From: Armillaria gallica
Lineage: Eukaryota; Basidiomycota; Agaricomycetes; Agaricales; Physalacriaceae
Assembly (NCBI GenBank): GCA_037576215.1
Contig: JBANDB010000007.1
Coordinates: forward strand, 1,147,001 to 1,211,000
Direction of reading: 5' to 3'
Length of the DNA: 64,000 nucleotides
Within the stretch, counting starts at the first letter, position 1. Each line of letters begins with the position of its first letter. The position numbers and the translations under genes were made by a program. Under the pieces are notes generated by a model that did no database searches, was not told where the DNA came from, and worked only from the letters and a program-made list of their open reading frames with translations. Shown in pieces: positions 44,384 to 54,808 of this stretch.

Positions 44384-45848
44384 GATTGTCCAGATAAGTA
44401 TGGGAGAAAAGAAGGTCGGTAGCCTATTACTCACCACTTGCCGGGATAGGGGCCTTTCTATCGGCTATCACCGAGCACGTGAGGCCTAACTAATTAAGTT
44501 CAAGGAAAATCAATAAATTTAATCATCGATGCCATTTGCTCTTGGGATCCGGAGGAGTGCCTGATGCAGTGAAAATCTCAACAAGGGTAAGCGTTCTCCG
44601 TTGACGTGGGGCCTTGTTGGGAGACAGGATTAGCGCTTGGCCTTAAGCTCTCGGCAATCACGGCCATCATTTCAAGATAAGATAATTTTGGGTGCTTGAG
44701 TAACAAAGCTTGCATCATAATGGTCTTGCTCTCTTACAGCATCCTTCTCCCTCAAGTGTTTCAAGTTTTCGAGCTGAATGTGGAGCAAACCATCTCCGTT
44801 CAAAAATTCGGTAGAATCTTCAGTCATCATGACTCTTTGAATGACAGCGGCGCAATTTTCAGCACTAGTGATGCGCTGCCAACGGTTCACTCGGAGGGCC
44901 GCCCTGGTCATTTGCGACGCGTCAAAAAGTCTCTATTTTCCATGTCTTCCCTGAAACCCGTTTGGTCGCTCATCCTGGTCAGGAGGCTTCCCCTGGAATC
45001 GTGTGGCCATTTGCATCGAAGAACTTGAACATTGTCTGTGGGCGCTGTATCCCAGTCCAACGGCATGCGTAGCTCAAGTCTGAGCTGCCAAACTTGACGT
45101 CAAACGCAAAATATATATATCCGGACACTCATCCAGTGCTTAGCACTCGCGGAAGCCGTCGTTAGGCCGCTGAGAGACATTCTTCGAGCGACATTATGAC
45201 GACTTCACTTCGACTTTTGCTTTGGAATTTTTTTTGGCAGCCAGAACAGTTGCCATCACGGAACGGCCGCGTTTGGGATATACTACTCCTTCATTGGTGG
45301 TGCCATCACGCCCTTCGGCAATACGTGGCAACCTCCCCAAGGGTTTCCTCCGTCGCGTTTCATCCTCCTGCTTCGGGCATCACCCATTCTCTCACTGCGC
45401 TGTGAGCCCCAGGCCCTCCGATGTATTCTCCGCCCCTCAAGGGTTTTACAAACGGTCTTCAAGGCCTACACCATTCGACCTTCATATCCGAAACCCTCCG
45501 TTCAATGGCTATCTGCTTGGTCATCGTCGAGCGCGTTGTCTTCCAATCAAGGGGGTTGACATCTCGCCAACGTTGACAAGGTGCGTTCATACTTAACCCT
45601 CAGGGATTCCCTGTTCTCCGATTCGACAGATCAATCTTCGATCATCTGTTGCCTTAGAGTATCTACCCTTGGGCTTTACATCACTGGCGAATTGATGTGC
45701 TCCTGGCACATAAGAGGCGACCGGGTTCATCATCACTCTCTCCACCTCCACCATCGGCTGCTGTTGTGCAGGGTTCGACGACGATGTAAGCGCCTCTGCC
45801 CACCCCTTTCAATATCTCACTCACCCTACCTAGGTCTTTCTGCTTACC
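44384..45848. other. intergenic; possible decayed 5' part of a MAPKKK-like gene
   Basis: Proline/serine-rich translations in changing frames between about 45240 and 45780 (for example PPMYSPPLKGF and SSLSPPPPSAAVVQG) resemble the disordered N-terminus of Ste11/Byr2-type kinases. No continuous exon set could be built. Nothing is recognised at 44384-45200. Confidence 0.35.
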
Positions 45849-46230
45849 GACAGTGCGGATTATTGTCACCTCCAACGCAGAGCGATATCAGGTGGTCGAA
45901 ATCACGGGTGCAACCAATGGCTCGTCCATACGAGAACGTATTCTATCAAAGGTTGTTTTAGTCATGGATTCCTTTGACAATGTTAACGTGACCCTTCCCC
46001 CTCAGCTATGTATTCCGGACGATCGCTATTCGCGGTTTCGTGTCTATCAAGCCCAAGTAGGCACATATGCCATTGGTAGCGCTCTGTCAGACGCGATGCT
46101 GTTTGAAATATGCCTCCAGCAAGGCGACCCGTCAGGGTCGCTGACATTCTTTGTGTCTACAGCGCCGGATCGACCACCTAAAACCATGGAACCTGATTAT
46201 TCAGACACGTATCTGTACTCTCAATCGTAA
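45849..46230 (+). pseudogene. Ras-binding-domain remnant of a Byr2/Ste11-like MAPKKK
   Basis: After an acceptor-like CAG the frame reads RIIVTSNAERYQVVEITGA, IRERILSKVV, YSRFRVYQAQVGTYAIGSAL and DAMLFEICLQQGDPSGSLTF. This is the pattern of the ubiquitin-like Ras-binding domain (Ras_bdg_2) in fungal MAPKKKs. The frame closes after YSQS near 46228 at a GTAAGTATC donor-like site. The following kilobases contain no protein-kinase domain (no HRD or DFG block). I take it for a truncated duplicate; a very distant kinase part outside my recognition is possible. Confidence 0.55.
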
Positions 46231-46748
46231 GTATCTTATTATTCCCTACCTCCGAACGCTGACGGAGTGCAGAAGCCGTAGTCGTCGTCGAGTATGTGAT
46301 ATAACTGTCATCCTGTGATGCTGTACTGATGTTTTACAGGGTTGAAATCGAGTCAAATTCAGATCGCTCGGTTGGGACATCTTTTTCGTTACTGTATATT
46401 ACTGCGCGTGTACGATAGGTCTGTAGGATCTGCAAAGCTTGTACCACTAGCTGTATTCCAACCATGCGTCCTGTCGGAACACGGCTCATATATGCTCTAC
46501 GACTTCTCAGCTTCTGATTGGGAGACGCGGATCTCGCTGTCTTCGAAACCATGTTGCCTCCCAATCCTGAGCGTCAAATTTCCGTGCCGTGTTCCGTGCA
46601 TCAATATATAAAGATGCTTCCGAATCGATCCTTCTTTCTGCAGGGTCGTACGCTGTTCGAACTTGAAACCCGAAAATCGTGCTTCTTTCACGGGAAGGAC
46701 TATCCTTGCACGGCCATTATCATCAACATGAGGATGGAGTGATTCGTT

Positions 46749-46772
46749 TTCGGTGTTGGTACCAACACCGAA
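46749..46772. repeat. perfect 24-bp palindrome
   Basis: TTCGGTGTTGGT at 46749-46760 is followed at once by its reverse complement. There is no spacer. It is outside any supported gene. It could be a binding site for a dimeric regulator or a recombination hairpin. Confidence 0.85.
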
Positions 46773-46789
46773 GTGTTTTCGTGCTCTCA

Positions 46790-49700
46790 TAGATGCTATG
46801 TATAGTCTTGATACTTCCCTGGGGTTCGGGAAATGGGGGTGGTGGGCAGCGGAAGCGGAGTCGAGTTGTTGCGAATGCAGTGTCAGTGGGAAGATATCTT
46901 TGATCTACGGCTGGAACGGTGGAACAGTATTCAATCCAATGAGTTAAGATGACATGTGAATTATATAGGTGTATCACCCTCGAATGCCCGGTAGGTGAAC
47001 GGGTCATCACCAGGACGCCCCTAGTCCTTGGAGCTCTTCCTTCAGATGATCAGGTCTGGGTGAGCCACCATCAGCAAAGGAGAGTTGTGAACTCACGGGC
47101 AACTCGTGTATCATAGAAACGCGTCATCAATCCGACATAATATCGGAGCTTTGCAATGGTCATATGGGTGATTATGCCCCGTTGAATCAAGAAAATTTGA
47201 CGATCTTTAAGGTCGTGTTTATTTTGGGTCGAGGTCACATCAAACGGCCTCGATCGATCACTGACACACTTTGACGCTGAATTATAATCAGCAAAACCGC
47301 AGGCGTACTCATTTCCTCTCGGGCTTCAGATTCCTCTTAGAGTAAACGCCTGATTCCTCCATGATGCTGATCTGCACATGTAAATTAGAGTTTGAGAGCA
47401 GGTCCTATAATGCGTCACTGAAGGTTGAGTGTTGCGCCCCTAGATCACTGTCATCCGCATTGTCAATATCTAGTAGTAGTAGTAGTAGTACTTACTACTA
47501 ACGGAGGTGTACAGAAGCCATTGACAAAATGAGAGTTAGAAACCTTAGCAGCCGTGGCCGCACAAACCGTCATTGTGGTTCCGTCGGGCATGCAGCCGAT
47601 ATCCTTTCGCCGTGTTTGTGAATGGTGGTCCGCGGAAGTGGGATCATCGAGAGGTTGGATATTACTAGCTGTGATGTGATTACCAGGGCTTCGGGTCGGC
47701 AAGTTGCCTCCCTGGCCGGAGGGATTTTCACGGCTTTTCCAAGTTAGCCTATTTTACTTGGGTCAAAGGATGATTCAGTCGTCGGCCGTCCCCCAGCCAT
47801 CGTCGCCTTGCAACCCTCAATCCTGTTGCGCACACACTTGCACCACCGTCCGTCGTGCACCTCCGTTTTGATGGGGATGACGGAGATGACATTGTCTGTT
47901 GACCGCCTCAGGCCCTTGACCTCCAAACATTCTAGCCTACGATCTATAGTTAATCAATGCCATGTGTTTAGCGCGCGCCCGCCCTGTAATTGAACAGCTT
48001 AAGATAATGGGACTCTGCAACTATTATTTCGTAGATTTTCGCCGCCGGAAATTTATTGGGAAAATAAGTCGTATGTATTTTGAATGGTAGTACGCCAACA
48101 TTCCACTTGCCAAGTTAATCTGCTATTGGAGGAGAGCAAGGGATGAGACGCTGTTAGGACGACGCGCGCCGAATGGGTAAGAATGATCAAATCAAATCAA
48201 GAATACTACGACCAAGAGTCCAAGACAAAAGGGTACACTTAAGGTACACTGTTTATACAGCAATGAGGGGTTTCTGGTAACTTACCTGTCATGTGATGAT
48301 ACAGTATCATATTCAACTCTACTGACATAAATTTCTATTTACAAGGTATGGTTGTGTTATGTGATGTTCTGTAAATTATAGCTTATAGGAGAGAAAATAC
48401 GCAAAAAAGTGAAGATAAAGGTTCTGGATAAAAATCTGTATTTGTTGCGCGTCAGTCATGTGATATTGCACGTGATAAGGTAAGTAACGGTAAATTAGTG
48501 GTAAATTACCGTACTAAAACACCCCCTCGGAGAGGGTTCGGTTCAAACCCGTATGTTACCCCTGGAGGTTTCGTACGCAGCCCTAGTATCTCATCTATGG
48601 TCTACTCCAAAAAAGAAGGAAGCAACAATTCAAAATTACATCAACGAAACCCTGCCTGAATGACCACGTCTGCCATAGGGGAATCTGTTGGTGACTTCAG
48701 TGTCACTTTAGCCACCCGCATGGCCCAAATACTTTGCTTAGAGTTGTGGACACGATTTACTGGTAACTGCGCCGATGTGACCACTGACTGGGCAGTAATA
48801 CACTTCTCCTTGAGTGAAAGGCCGCCTGTCGCCTAGCAGATTATAGCGGCAGCAGACTGAACCTAAAATGAGCCGACAGCTACTACACCCCGTCAAACCT
48901 TGGTTCTCATAAATATTTCGACTGGGCCTCTTCAAAGTGAGGCCTGAAAGTGCCATGTGTAACAACACAATAAGTTCGCCCAGGCGCATAAATTAGATGT
49001 AAGATTCATTTTCCGCAATCCTTAAAAAACCCCTTCTAAGCGGATATAGTATCCTTCTCATAAGTCATACCCTCTACTCATCGAGGTCGCTGAATGACCC
49101 ATACGCGTCATGCACTTCTGTTGCGGGTAGTACTTAGTCCATAGACAAAATGTATCCGCTTCGTGGAGCCCCTACCATTAATTCTTGAGATTTGATGTTC
49201 TACTTGGATCACTTGGCTCGCGGTGACACCCAAGTTGCCCAAGTCAGTAGTACATCAAACTGCCGACGTGCTATGTTTGTCAAATGAATTCTCGCCCAGT
49301 ATAATTGTTCCACGCGAAGAGTACGCTCGTTCCAGACCTACTTTAAAATTTGAATCAGAAGTCTTATTCAATCAGCTCACCTCGGTACCTACAAGGGGTG
49401 ATGAACAAACGTATGGCAGTTTGTTCGATGTGGCTATTGATGAACGAAATAGAGTAACAGCGGAGTCCAAACTACTTTCTACTAGAAAGCTCTAGGGACC
49501 GGCTATCTTACCAACTGCATTATTATTAACGACGGACACCTGGAGACCACGCCATTCATTGGGGGCATCGGATCAGCAAGACGACGGTAAGGTACCAGCC
49601 AGGCTAATCCCACAGCATGTTGCAATTACACCATCTGGGGTTCAGTACCTAGCCCAAGTCACTTGTTTCGTCAGCGATGGGAGATAGCTATCACGTACCA

Positions 49701-49910
49701 CAGGGTTCCGACTATCATTGTCAACGGAGGGACATGATCACGGGTCGAGAGCATCCTGAACCTAAAGGTGCTACCCCAAGTCCATGTCCATCTGTTTGAC
49801 ATGGAACTAATAAGTACGCCAATGTCATCCTCAGGCTCGACGGTGTCCATACTAGAAAGGTGCTGTTCTAAAAATGTTTGAAGCACTACAAAAATGACAT
49901 GTAAAAATAC
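46790..49910. other. gene-poor stretch, no supported gene
   Basis: Only short frames on both strands. A GGTTCAAACCC motif at about 48539-48550 resembles a tRNA B box, but the surrounding 80 nt do not fold into a cloverleaf with a convincing anticodon arm. The part from 48000 to 48500 is AT-rich. Confidence 0.45.
47471..47489. repeat. (TAG)6 microsatellite
   Basis: Six uninterrupted TAG units in a gene-poor stretch. Confidence 0.9.
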
Positions 49911-50490
49911 AGTGAGAGAATGTACCTCCCTCCAGTAAATAGGGCGGAGAAAATGCCCCGCCTCTTTGATCCGCTTGCATATGGACGACGGGTCTGGGAT
50001 TGAATCTTACGTTCTCAGCCTCCGCGGCTTCGGCGTGCATACAGGGAGCGGGCAAGATGCACACGATACTAATATAACGTCAGAACGTTAGAAATCATTC
50101 ATTGAAACCTTTGCTTACTTTTATCGTGTCCTAAGCTCACGCAAGAAAGACACGATGTTTCCAAGAAATGGCGCCGCATTTTGCGGTAAATGATAGGAAC
50201 AATGGGCCCGCGTCAAGGAAATTGTGCACCGGTTTTCATGACACACATCATATTGTGACCAACGGAGGTCGTGTATGCGGCATATTCCCGCGGCGAGATA
50301 GAGCAAAAGAGACACACACAGATGCGAGAGTAAAGTTGCAGACAAGGAAGATGCAATCATGGCTTATCTGCCCTTCTGAGGGTAGTCCCGATAAGATTAG
50401 GGAGTAGACAGTATGTTCAATGGTCACTGGGTGATATGCTTTCCTGTCGTATACAGAGATTTCCGTTTTTGCGCTCTCTGTCATTCCAAA
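49911..50490. repeat. direct repeat, left copy (about 580 bp)
   Basis: Similar over its length to 51503-52079 in the same orientation. Shared landmarks are AATGCCCCGCCTC, GATCCGC, TGCTTACTTTTATCG, GATAGAGC, AATCATGGCT, TCACTGGGTGA/TAACTGGGTGA and CAGAGATT near the end. The copy starts near TGAGAGAATGTACC and ends near CATTCCA, giving TG...CA borders as in LTRs, but no primer-binding site or polypurine tract is recognised and divergence is high. Confidence 0.6.
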
Positions 50491-50668
50491 GCGTATAAAT
50501 CGGGGAGACATATTACCGTCCACCCACACCGTCGACAAGTCGACTTCAAATCCCGCTTTTTTTGCCTCAGCAAAAACAGTCTACGACGGGAGGGCCACCA
50601 CTGTTTGTTTTGCGAACGGGCTGGCAAAGACTTCAGGAGAAACAAGCTCGACGGCGAATTCGGTCCGA

Positions 50669-51113
50669 ATGAGGTTGATTTCGTGGGAACATGACGCTAA
50701 ATCAAGTGCCTCAGGACATCTGAGCATCGAAGACCTGTACGAAACAGTCGTCAAGGGACATCACATCGTCACTGTCATTCCATCCTACAAGACTCATACA
50801 TTCGTCATCACCCAAGAAACCGCTACGTCTCCCCATTACACGAAGACCCCGACGGCAATGGAGAAGATGAAACAAGATATGAAGCAAGAATTGGAATTGA
50901 TGAGGAATGATATCAGGAAAGAGTTCTGATGGAATGGAGGCATTGAAGAAGAAGATCATTAGGCTGAGAAGTAGAGTCGAAGCGTCAGTGGAGGAAGAAA
51001 CCACAAAGCTGAAGGAAGAGAACGCCATGCTGAAGAGAGAGAACGCCGAGCTGAAGGGAGAGAACGTAAACCTGAAGAGTAGAGTTGAAGCGTTAGAGAC
51101 TGCTTGTCCTTGA
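50669..51113 (+). pseudogene. coiled-coil protein remnant between the direct repeats
   Basis: Frame 50669-50929 reads LSIEDLYETVVKGHHIVTVI, then a Met/Lys/Glu-rich helix (MEKMKQDMKQELELM). The +1 frame 50907-51113 continues as heptad-like repeats (LKEENAMLKRENAELKGENV) to a stop. Joined they would make a coiled-coil protein of about 145 residues with a frameshift near 50915. A short intron there cannot be ruled out. No family is recognised. Confidence 0.4.
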
Positions 51114-51502
51114 GAGAGCAACTTGGCGATGTCGCTGATGAGGCGGATATGGAAGTATGGATTGCAGGGGTGCGTCGCTTGTTGTTTCTTTGACCGTCGA
51201 CTCTTCCTAATGCAGACCGAGTTCGCCATGCCCTTGATCGCGCTCAGGCCAGTCCGGCTCAGCTCGTCAACATCCTGGCCATCTCCGTCGTTCCGAACAA
51301 TGCTTCTGGAAGTAAACATTCTCGAGCTTGGTAAGAATTGGCCATACGAAACACTCGGGGCGACGTGGATGCAGCATACATCAACACTGCTCGAGTGCTT
51401 ATCTTCAACACCCGGTGCTCACAGTCCGACACTCCTTCTGATCTGCTCCTTGCCGAGTTGTGGGTGAGGAAGAGCAAACACCGGGTCATTGGCGAAATGC
51501 GG

Positions 51503-52079
51503 TGAGAAAATATACCTCCGGTAAGTAACGAGGCGGAAATGCCCCGCCTCCTTGATCCGCCTGCATATGAATGATGAATCTAAAATTAAGATGTGCACAT
51601 GGAATGGAACAGATATTGCCCTACGGGATACCAATATAATGTCATATTGTCAGAAATGTTTATTAAAACCTCTGCTTACTTTTATCGTTTCCTAGGTTCG
51701 GGCATGAAAAATATCGTGTCTTGCGATCGGGAGATTATGATGTTTTTTGCTCGGTCAGGAGGAAAGCAAGAGAGGGAACGCTCGAAATAGAAGGCAGCGC
51801 GCAAGGAAATCACTCATCGGCTTTAATGTCACATTTTTGAGACAGGCTGTGAACACCATAGACTTTACGATGTTGTTTTCCCGTAACGGGATAGAGCGAA
51901 AGAGACGCACACAGGTGTAAAGGTAGAATTGTAGACTGGTAAAGGAAGGCACAATCATGGCTGTTCTGCCATCCTGAAGGCAGTTGTGTTATAGACGGTA
52001 TGATCAATGCTAACTGGGTGACGAGCCAGTTACCGTCTATATTATTCAGAGATTCTTGTTGCGCTTTTTGTTGTTCCAA
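51503..52079. repeat. direct repeat, right copy (about 580 bp)
   Basis: Partner of 49911-50490, offset by about 1,590 bp. It starts near TGAGAAAATATACC and ends near TTGTTCCA. The right copy extends to within about 170 bp of the 3' end of the next minus-strand gene. Confidence 0.6.
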
Positions 52080-52246
52080 AACGGCGGTAGAGTAGTAACT
52101 TCCGAGGGAAGACGGTGAAATACAAATGAGGTGAGGCGTACGGATACAATACCCAAGGGACATCCGAGCGTGAGTAGTGTGATTGAAGGTACAAGGAAGT
52201 CCGGATAGAGCATGAAGAAGAAACATCGGTAACAACAATAAAACAG

Positions 52247-54436
52247 TCATTCTCCGCGAACGGTGGAACCTCTCGACCTGGTCCGTGCCAGCCCGAAGCC
52301 CGCGCTGCTCGCAGGCCTGCTCGGAATCCTTCCCAAGTCGACCTGACTTTCCCCGCCTCCGATGATAGCAGGGTCGACGTAGCTTTGCTTGTCAAAGTGC
52401 TCAAACTTGCCGTGGGAGCGTTGTGAGAGGTTAGAGGGCACACGGCGGAGCGAAGGAAGGGGGCTCATGTTCATATCAGGGGTGAGGAAGTTTTGGGAAC
52501 GCATGCTCGATGTGCGCTGGTGTGAAGGTAGAGGATTGGAGATCATCTCAGGTGTAACAGCCCCGGTGGATTTATGTCGGGAGTGAGAACTTGCGGCACG
52601 GGGAGGAGGAGGGTGTGGGTTAGGCAGGGGAGGTGAGTCGGCAGGAACGGGCGTTTGTTGTCTAGATGGTGATGCTTGCCATGTAGGATTAGAATACGTT
52701 GAAGGAGGTCGACCTTGTTGTTGGTGGGATTGAGAGGATGGCGGCCTTGCTGGGAGCCAGCTTGGTGCTACCTGATCCCATTCGTGGTCAGTCGAAAGTT
52801 GGACCTGTTCGGGAGGAGGTAATGGTTGTTGTCGGGGCGGAGGCCTGTCACCAGATACACTCTCTTGTCTCCGACTAGCGGATCTCATTGCAGATGAGGG
52901 CGTATGTGAAGACTATGAGGAAAATTAGAGGAAAAAGAAGCGATATTGACTATCAAACTTACCGGAGGCTGGACATTGATATCCACGGGCGAACTGTTCC
53001 CAGCTGAGGCGATATTCGGACTCTTCAGATGCGATCGCACAGAAGATGGGCGCCCTTGCATTGGAGAAAGTGGTGCATCATCGACGCTCACCGAGCTCTC
53101 TCTTATCGGGTCTAACGGTCCGAACTTTCCCCTACCATCGGGCTCCAGGATCCCTAGACCAGTCAATGTATCCACCGATGCATTATAAGAGGTTGCCCGC
53201 CCCGGAGCTGTATAGCTGTATTCAGACGTATCGTCGTCGTTCCTCGCTCTACCCTTGCCCTTCCTGTCTGGCTCCTCCGGTTGTGGGGACGCTGCTCGCA
53301 TTGAACTATTCCACTCATGTGGCGGAGGCATGCTAATGACACCACTGGCGTCTAATGTTGGTATGAAGTTATCGGGAGCGGTGGCATACTGAGGATGATG
53401 GCTCTGCAGTGGATCCTCTGCAGGAGGAACTTCAACATGGAACTCACGAACAGAAGGCGAAGGAGGGAGCGGCTCTTCTGTGTCAGTTGGAGATAGTGTA
53501 TGAGCAGAAGGAACTGTTGGAGGCGCGGCATGGACAGCAGGACGTGATGGTGACGGGAAATAGTACGTTTCCGCGGTATCGGTTCTCGGTACCGGTTGTG
53601 GTTGTTCCTCGTACTCTTCCTCTTCCTCTTCTTCCTCGTCCTCGTCGAGATCTTCTTCTTCTTCTTCTCCGGTTTCGTATTCTTCCGTCCCCGCAATTTG
53701 GGGTGGCCTGAACTCTCCGATCTCCCGCTGAGCTTGAGCGTATCCAGACAACATGCCCATCCGTCTGCCTTCTATCAAGGCCTCAAGTACAGCACGCTTC
53801 TGTTCCGTCTTGTGGGCTTGCGATCGTGCACGCACAGCGTCTCTCTCTGCACTCTGCAGCTGCTCAGACACGGTCTCCAACACCTCTTCTCCCCTCTTAA
53901 TCTCCGACCGAGCATGGTTATACTGGACACGGTACATTTCCAGCTGTTTCTTGGCCTCGATGAGTTCCTCGTGTATCTTCAGTCGACCTTCATTCAATAA
54001 CTGAAATCGTTGCACGAGTTGCGCCGAAAAATCCTCAGCGGCAGATGCACGCTGCGTTTCCCGCTCGAGCCGCTCCAGCACGACGACCATGGCCTTGCGC
54101 ATCTTGTTCGCCTCATATTCTTGATCGATTACGAGGCGCAACAGCTGTTTGTGGGATGATTGGCCATGGATTAGCTCGCGCTCTCTACGAAATCGCTCCG
54201 ACGGTCCGTTTCGTCGTCGCTTGTGGCGTTGAACGGCACCCGTGTCTTGCGACGGCGACGATAGAAGCTCGGACCTTGTAGACGATTCATTGCTTGCAAA
54301 AGTTTCGTTGACGAATTCCTGGACGACACCACTGTAAAATACACGTTCGATGCGGCATTGCTGACCGAGTGATTTTTACTCACCTGTTCCCTTGAGGACG
54401 CCCTGGATAAGGGTAGGAGCCACTGGCACCTTCCAT
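52247..54436 (-). CDS. coiled-coil protein with acidic and disordered regions, unknown function
   Basis: Three exons (54384-54436, 52963-54331, 52247-52912) join in frame to 695 residues. It starts MEGASGSYPYPGRPQGNSG. A basic patch (KRRRNGPSERFRRERELI) precedes a coiled coil at residues about 95-225 (LVIDQEYEANKMRKAMVVVL through SEQLQSAERDAVRARSQAHK). A highly acidic run of Glu/Asp (residues about 255-280) follows. The C-terminal 400 residues are Pro/Ser-rich and disordered, with a KGKGR basic motif and several RPSS/SRRQ sites. The single clean chain of exons makes it a real gene. The architecture suggests a cytoskeletal or transport scaffold but no family is recognised. It is on the same strand as the flippase upstream, with a gap of about 370 bp. 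Confidence 0.83.
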
Positions 54437-54808
54437 GGCACCAAATGTGATGCAAAGACTATCTTTGAAAGAAAATAATCTGTTCAGGACGAGGTCATGG
54501 CCGTCGGATAAGCACAAGAAACGTCCGCGACACAGCCACATAGTACTCCGGATTAGGCATGTCGAATTTCACGCCAACGAATTCAAGTCATAGAAAGAAT
54601 AATATTCTACATGGGTCGTGGTATAAGTAAGTGTTTGCATCATTGTTAGAGGTAATTAGAGTATATAACAAAAGTCCAAATTCCGCGTGAGAGTATTGCG
54701 ATGGGAGGAAAAATGAGGAAGACACAAGATGAGATAATGTAAGTACGTATGGGTGGGGGGGAGTACACCCTACTGAAGGTATCTCGTAGAAATATAAGAC
54801 AAGAAAGG
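54437..54808. other. short intergenic gap
   Basis: Between the flippase stop (54809) and the start of the coiled-coil gene (54436). It must hold the flippase 3' end and the next gene's promoter; no specific element is recognised. Confidence 0.5.

Noticed and set aside
48479..48560. GGTTCAAACCC with weak terminal pairing, resembling a tRNA of about 82 nt
   Set aside because: The acceptor stem has two mismatches in seven, the T stem has one, and no anticodon arm is visible. A tRNA-derived SINE relic remains possible but unsupported.
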